Positions 4,740-6,971 of a stretch of 6,971 nt of DNA are shown piece by piece (the first letter of the stretch is position 1; every line of letters begins with the position of its first letter). The notes under the pieces are model-generated. The model did no database searches, was not told the DNA's origin, and saw only the letters and a program-made list of their open reading frames with translations. A program made the position numbers and the translations under genes. Source of the DNA: an uncultured Pseudoxanthomonas sp. (GTDB taxonomy: Bacteria > Pseudomonadota > Gammaproteobacteria > Xanthomonadales > Xanthomonadaceae). Location of the stretch: positions 1 to 6,971 of the forward strand of contig CAMLGZ010000044.1 in NCBI GenBank assembly GCA_946479745.1, given 5' to 3'.

Positions 4740-6308
4740 TCAAGCCTCGTACGCCGCTTCGCCGTGCGAGGAGATATCCAGACCTTCGCGTTCGGCTTCT
4801 TCGCTGACGCGCAGGCCGACGGTGTACTTCACGATCAGGAAGGCAACCAGCGCCACCACACCGGAGAGCACGATGGTGGTCAGCACGCCCTGGGCCTGGA
4901 TCCAGACCTGGCCGGCGATGTCGTATTCGGGCAGCGCCGTCTCGGTCACGTAGTCCCAGATGCCTGCGCCACCCAGCTTGGGTGCCGCGAACACGCCGGT
5001 CAGCAACGCGCCGGTGATGCCGCCCACGCCATGCACGCCGAACACATCCAGGCTGTCGTCCGCGCCCAGCAGCTTCTTCAGCCCGGTCACGCCCCACAGG
5101 CACAGCACGCCAGCGATGGCGCCGATGGCCAGTGCGCCGTTGAGGCCGACGAAACCAGCTGCCGGAGTGATAGCGACCAGACCGGCCACCGCACCCGAAG
5201 CCGCACCCAGCAGCGATGGCTTGCCCTTGAAGATCCATTCCACCAGCGTCCACGCCACCACGGCTGCTGCCGTGGCCAGGAAGGTGTTGACGAAGGCGAT
5301 CGCAGCCACGCCACCTGCTTCCAGCGCGGAACCGGCGTTGAAGCCGAACCAGCCGAACCACAGGATCGATGCGCCGACCATGGTCAGAGTCAGGTTGTGC
5401 GGTTTGATCGCCTCACGCCCGTAGCCGGTGCGCTTGCCGATCACGTACGCGCCCACCAGGCCGGCGACCGCGGCGTTGATGTGCACGACGGTGCCGCCTG
5501 CGAAATCAAGCGCGCCCTTGGCGAACAGGAAACCGGACTTGGCCAGCACGCCGGCTACTGCGTCGTTGTCGGTGAACGCATCCGGGCCGGGAAAGAACCA
5601 GACCATGTGCGCCATCGGCAGGTAAGCGAAGGTGAACCACAACACGGTGAAAAGCATCACGCCGGCGAACTTCACGCGCTCGGCGAACGCGCCCACGATG
5701 AGTGCGCAGGTGATGCAGGCGAAGGCGCCCTGGAACACGAAGAACGCCAGTTCCGGGATGTACACGCCCTTGGTGAAAGTCGCACCGATCGAAGCGGCAT
5801 CCAGTCCGTGCGCGAACAACCGATCCCAGCCGCCGATGTAGGGCGAGCCTTCGGTGAACGCGATGCTGTAGCCGTACAACGACCACAACACGGCGACCAA
5901 TGAAAATACCGCCAGGTTCTGCACCAGGATCGACAGCACGTTCTTCGAACGCACCAGGCCGCCATAGAACAGGGCGAGACCCGGCAACGTCATGAAGATC
6001 ACCAACGCCGCCGACATCAGCACCCAGACGGTGTCCGGTTTGCTGATGGACGGTGCGGGAGCTGCTTCTTCGGCGGGAGCTGCTTCGGCAGCGGCCGGTT
6101 CGGTGGTGGCCGCGACAGCGGCGGGCGCCGGAGCGGTTTCAGCAGGAGCGGCGGCCGGATCGGCCGGCGCAGCAACGGCGGTTTCGGTAGCGGGCGCTGC
6201 GGTTTCCTGCGCCATCGCGCCGAAACCGCTGCCCAACGCCACGCAGCACAGCGCGGCGAGGCCGATTACTTGCAGTCGGGTTTTCCACCCGGAGAGACGA
6301 GTCTTCAT
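4740..6308 (-). CDS. amtB: Ammonium channel AmtB with long Ala/Pro/Glu-rich N-terminal segment
   Basis: This 522-residue Amt/MEP/Rh channel carries ammonium across the inner membrane as a trimer. A signal peptide (1-33, cleavage after AMA) precedes a low-complexity Ala/Pro/Glu segment (about 34-88), and then eleven membrane helices follow. Pore residues match E. coli AmtB: Phe196 and Phe323 (gate), Trp237 and Ser327 (recruitment site), Asp268, and the twin histidines His276 and His426, which keep the E. coli spacing of 150. The C-terminal tail with EEAEREGLD is the conserved part that works with P-II. E. coli AmtB is about 428 residues. The extra length is mainly the N-terminal segment plus a 19-residue longer loop between Trp237 and Asp268. 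ATG 6308 has GGAG six bases upstream. It lies 18 bases after the P-II gene, the usual glnK-amtB pairing. Confidence 0.97.
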   Translation of the reverse strand: MKTRLSGWKTRLQVIGLAALCCVALGSGFGAMAQETAAPATETAVAAPADPAAAPAETAPAPAAVAATTEPAAAEAAPAEEAAPAPSISKPDTVWVLMSAALVIFMTLPGLALFYGGLVRSKNVLSILVQNLAVFSLVAVLWSLYGYSIAFTEGSPYIGGWDRLFAHGLDAASIGATFTKGVYIPELAFFVFQGAFACITCALIVGAFAERVKFAGVMLFTVLWFTFAYLPMAHMVWFFPGPDAFTDNDAVAGVLAKSGFLFAKGALDFAGGTVVHINAAVAGLVGAYVIGKRTGYGREAIKPHNLTLTMVGASILWFGWFGFNAGSALEAGGVAAIAFVNTFLATAAAVVAWTLVEWIFKGKPSLLGAASGAVAGLVAITPAAGFVGLNGALAIGAIAGVLCLWGVTGLKKLLGADDSLDVFGVHGVGGITGALLTGVFAAPKLGGAGIWDYVTETALPEYDIAGQVWIQAQGVLTTIVLSGVVALVAFLIVKYTVGLRVSEEAEREGLDISSHGEAAYEA

Positions 6309-6326
6309 ATGGGGCTCCGAGTGGGG

Positions 6327-6810
<484 letters not shown>

Positions 6811-6862
6811 GAAAACGCGGCGATAGCGACGGGTGGGAGGGGTATTCCGTCGCTATCGCCGC
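6811..6862 (-). terminator. Rho-independent terminator of glnA
   Basis: The arms GCGGCGATAGCGAC (6817-6830) and GTCGCTATCGCCGC (6849-6862) are a perfect 14-bp stem with an 18-base loop. Read on the minus strand, the hairpin starts 6 bases after the glnA stop codon and is followed by GTTTTCCC, a short T-run. This should separate glnA from the P-II gene. The loop is long and the T-run short, so termination may be partial. Confidence 0.75.
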
Positions 6863-6868
6863 TAAAAC

Positions 6869-6971
6869 TTAATTGCCGTAGTACAGCTGGTATTCGAGCG
6901 GATGGGTCGCCGCGCGGAACTTGGTCACTTCCTGCATCTTCAGCGCGATGTAGCCGTCGATGAAGTCGTCG
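6869..6971 (-). CDS. glnA: Glutamine synthetase type I (C-terminal end only)
   Basis: The last 33 codons and a TAA stop are present; the rest lies beyond the right edge. The end reads FIDGYIALKMQEV, then THPLEYQLYYGN, matching the class I-beta glutamine synthetase C-terminus (E. coli ends THPVEFELYYSV-like). The enzyme makes glutamine from glutamate, ammonium and ATP and is regulated through the P-II and NtrB/NtrC proteins encoded next door. The adenylylation tyrosine and active site are outside the window. Confidence 0.93.
   Translation of the reverse strand, partial: DDFIDGYIALKMQEVTKFRAATHPLEYQLYYGN

Noticed and set aside
3653..4807. 384-codon plus-strand open frame opposite ntrB
   Set aside because: It is the antisense shadow of ntrB, with Gln/Arg/His-rich translation and no recognisable domain.
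4764..5903. 379-codon plus-strand open frame opposite amtB
   Set aside because: It is the antisense shadow of amtB; the product is hydrophilic and His/Gln/Asp-rich with no domain.

Overview
The window comes from a high-GC gammaproteobacterium, most likely of the Xanthomonadales/Lysobacterales (Xanthomonas, Lysobacter or Rhodanobacter relatives). The evidence is the gene order glnA, P-II, amtB, ntrB, ntrC, the strong G/C preference at third codon positions, and two intergenic repeat families of the kinds common in that order. The genus cannot be fixed from the sequence alone.

Layout, left to right. Bases 1-199 (minus) hold the N-terminus of a thiolase (acetyl-CoA acetyltransferase type). It diverges from an unrecognised 306-residue cytoplasmic protein (301-1221, plus). 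That gene converges with sodC (1298-1861, minus), a Cu/Zn superoxide dismutase lipoprotein. A pair of inverted REP-like repeats lies between them and even supplies the sodC stop codon. From 2009 to the right edge everything is one minus-strand nitrogen-control cluster. Read in transcription order it is glnA (3' end only, 6869-6971), a terminator hairpin, the P-II protein gene (6327-6665), amtB (4740-6308), ntrB (3632-4702) and ntrC (2009-3427).

The nitrogen genes form a known circuit. The P-II trimer senses nitrogen and energy state. It plugs the AmtB ammonium channel and controls the NtrB kinase/phosphatase, and NtrB sets phosphorylation of NtrC, a sigma-54 activator. A near-consensus NtrC palindrome (4703-4719) sits directly at the ntrB start codon and overlaps a possible -24/-12 element, which suggests ntrBC autoregulation. 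The ntrB-ntrC gap (204 bp) is filled with hairpin-forming repeats, and the edge of one repeat appears to serve as the ntrC ribosome binding site.

I see no undescribed multi-gene system. The points most worth a second look are the NtrC site over the ntrB start, the repeats that have taken over gene ends and starts, the GlnB-like T-loop of the amtB-linked P-II protein, the long Ala/Pro/Glu-rich N-terminal segment of AmtB, and the unassigned 301-1221 protein. No gap between genes exceeds about 210 bases.
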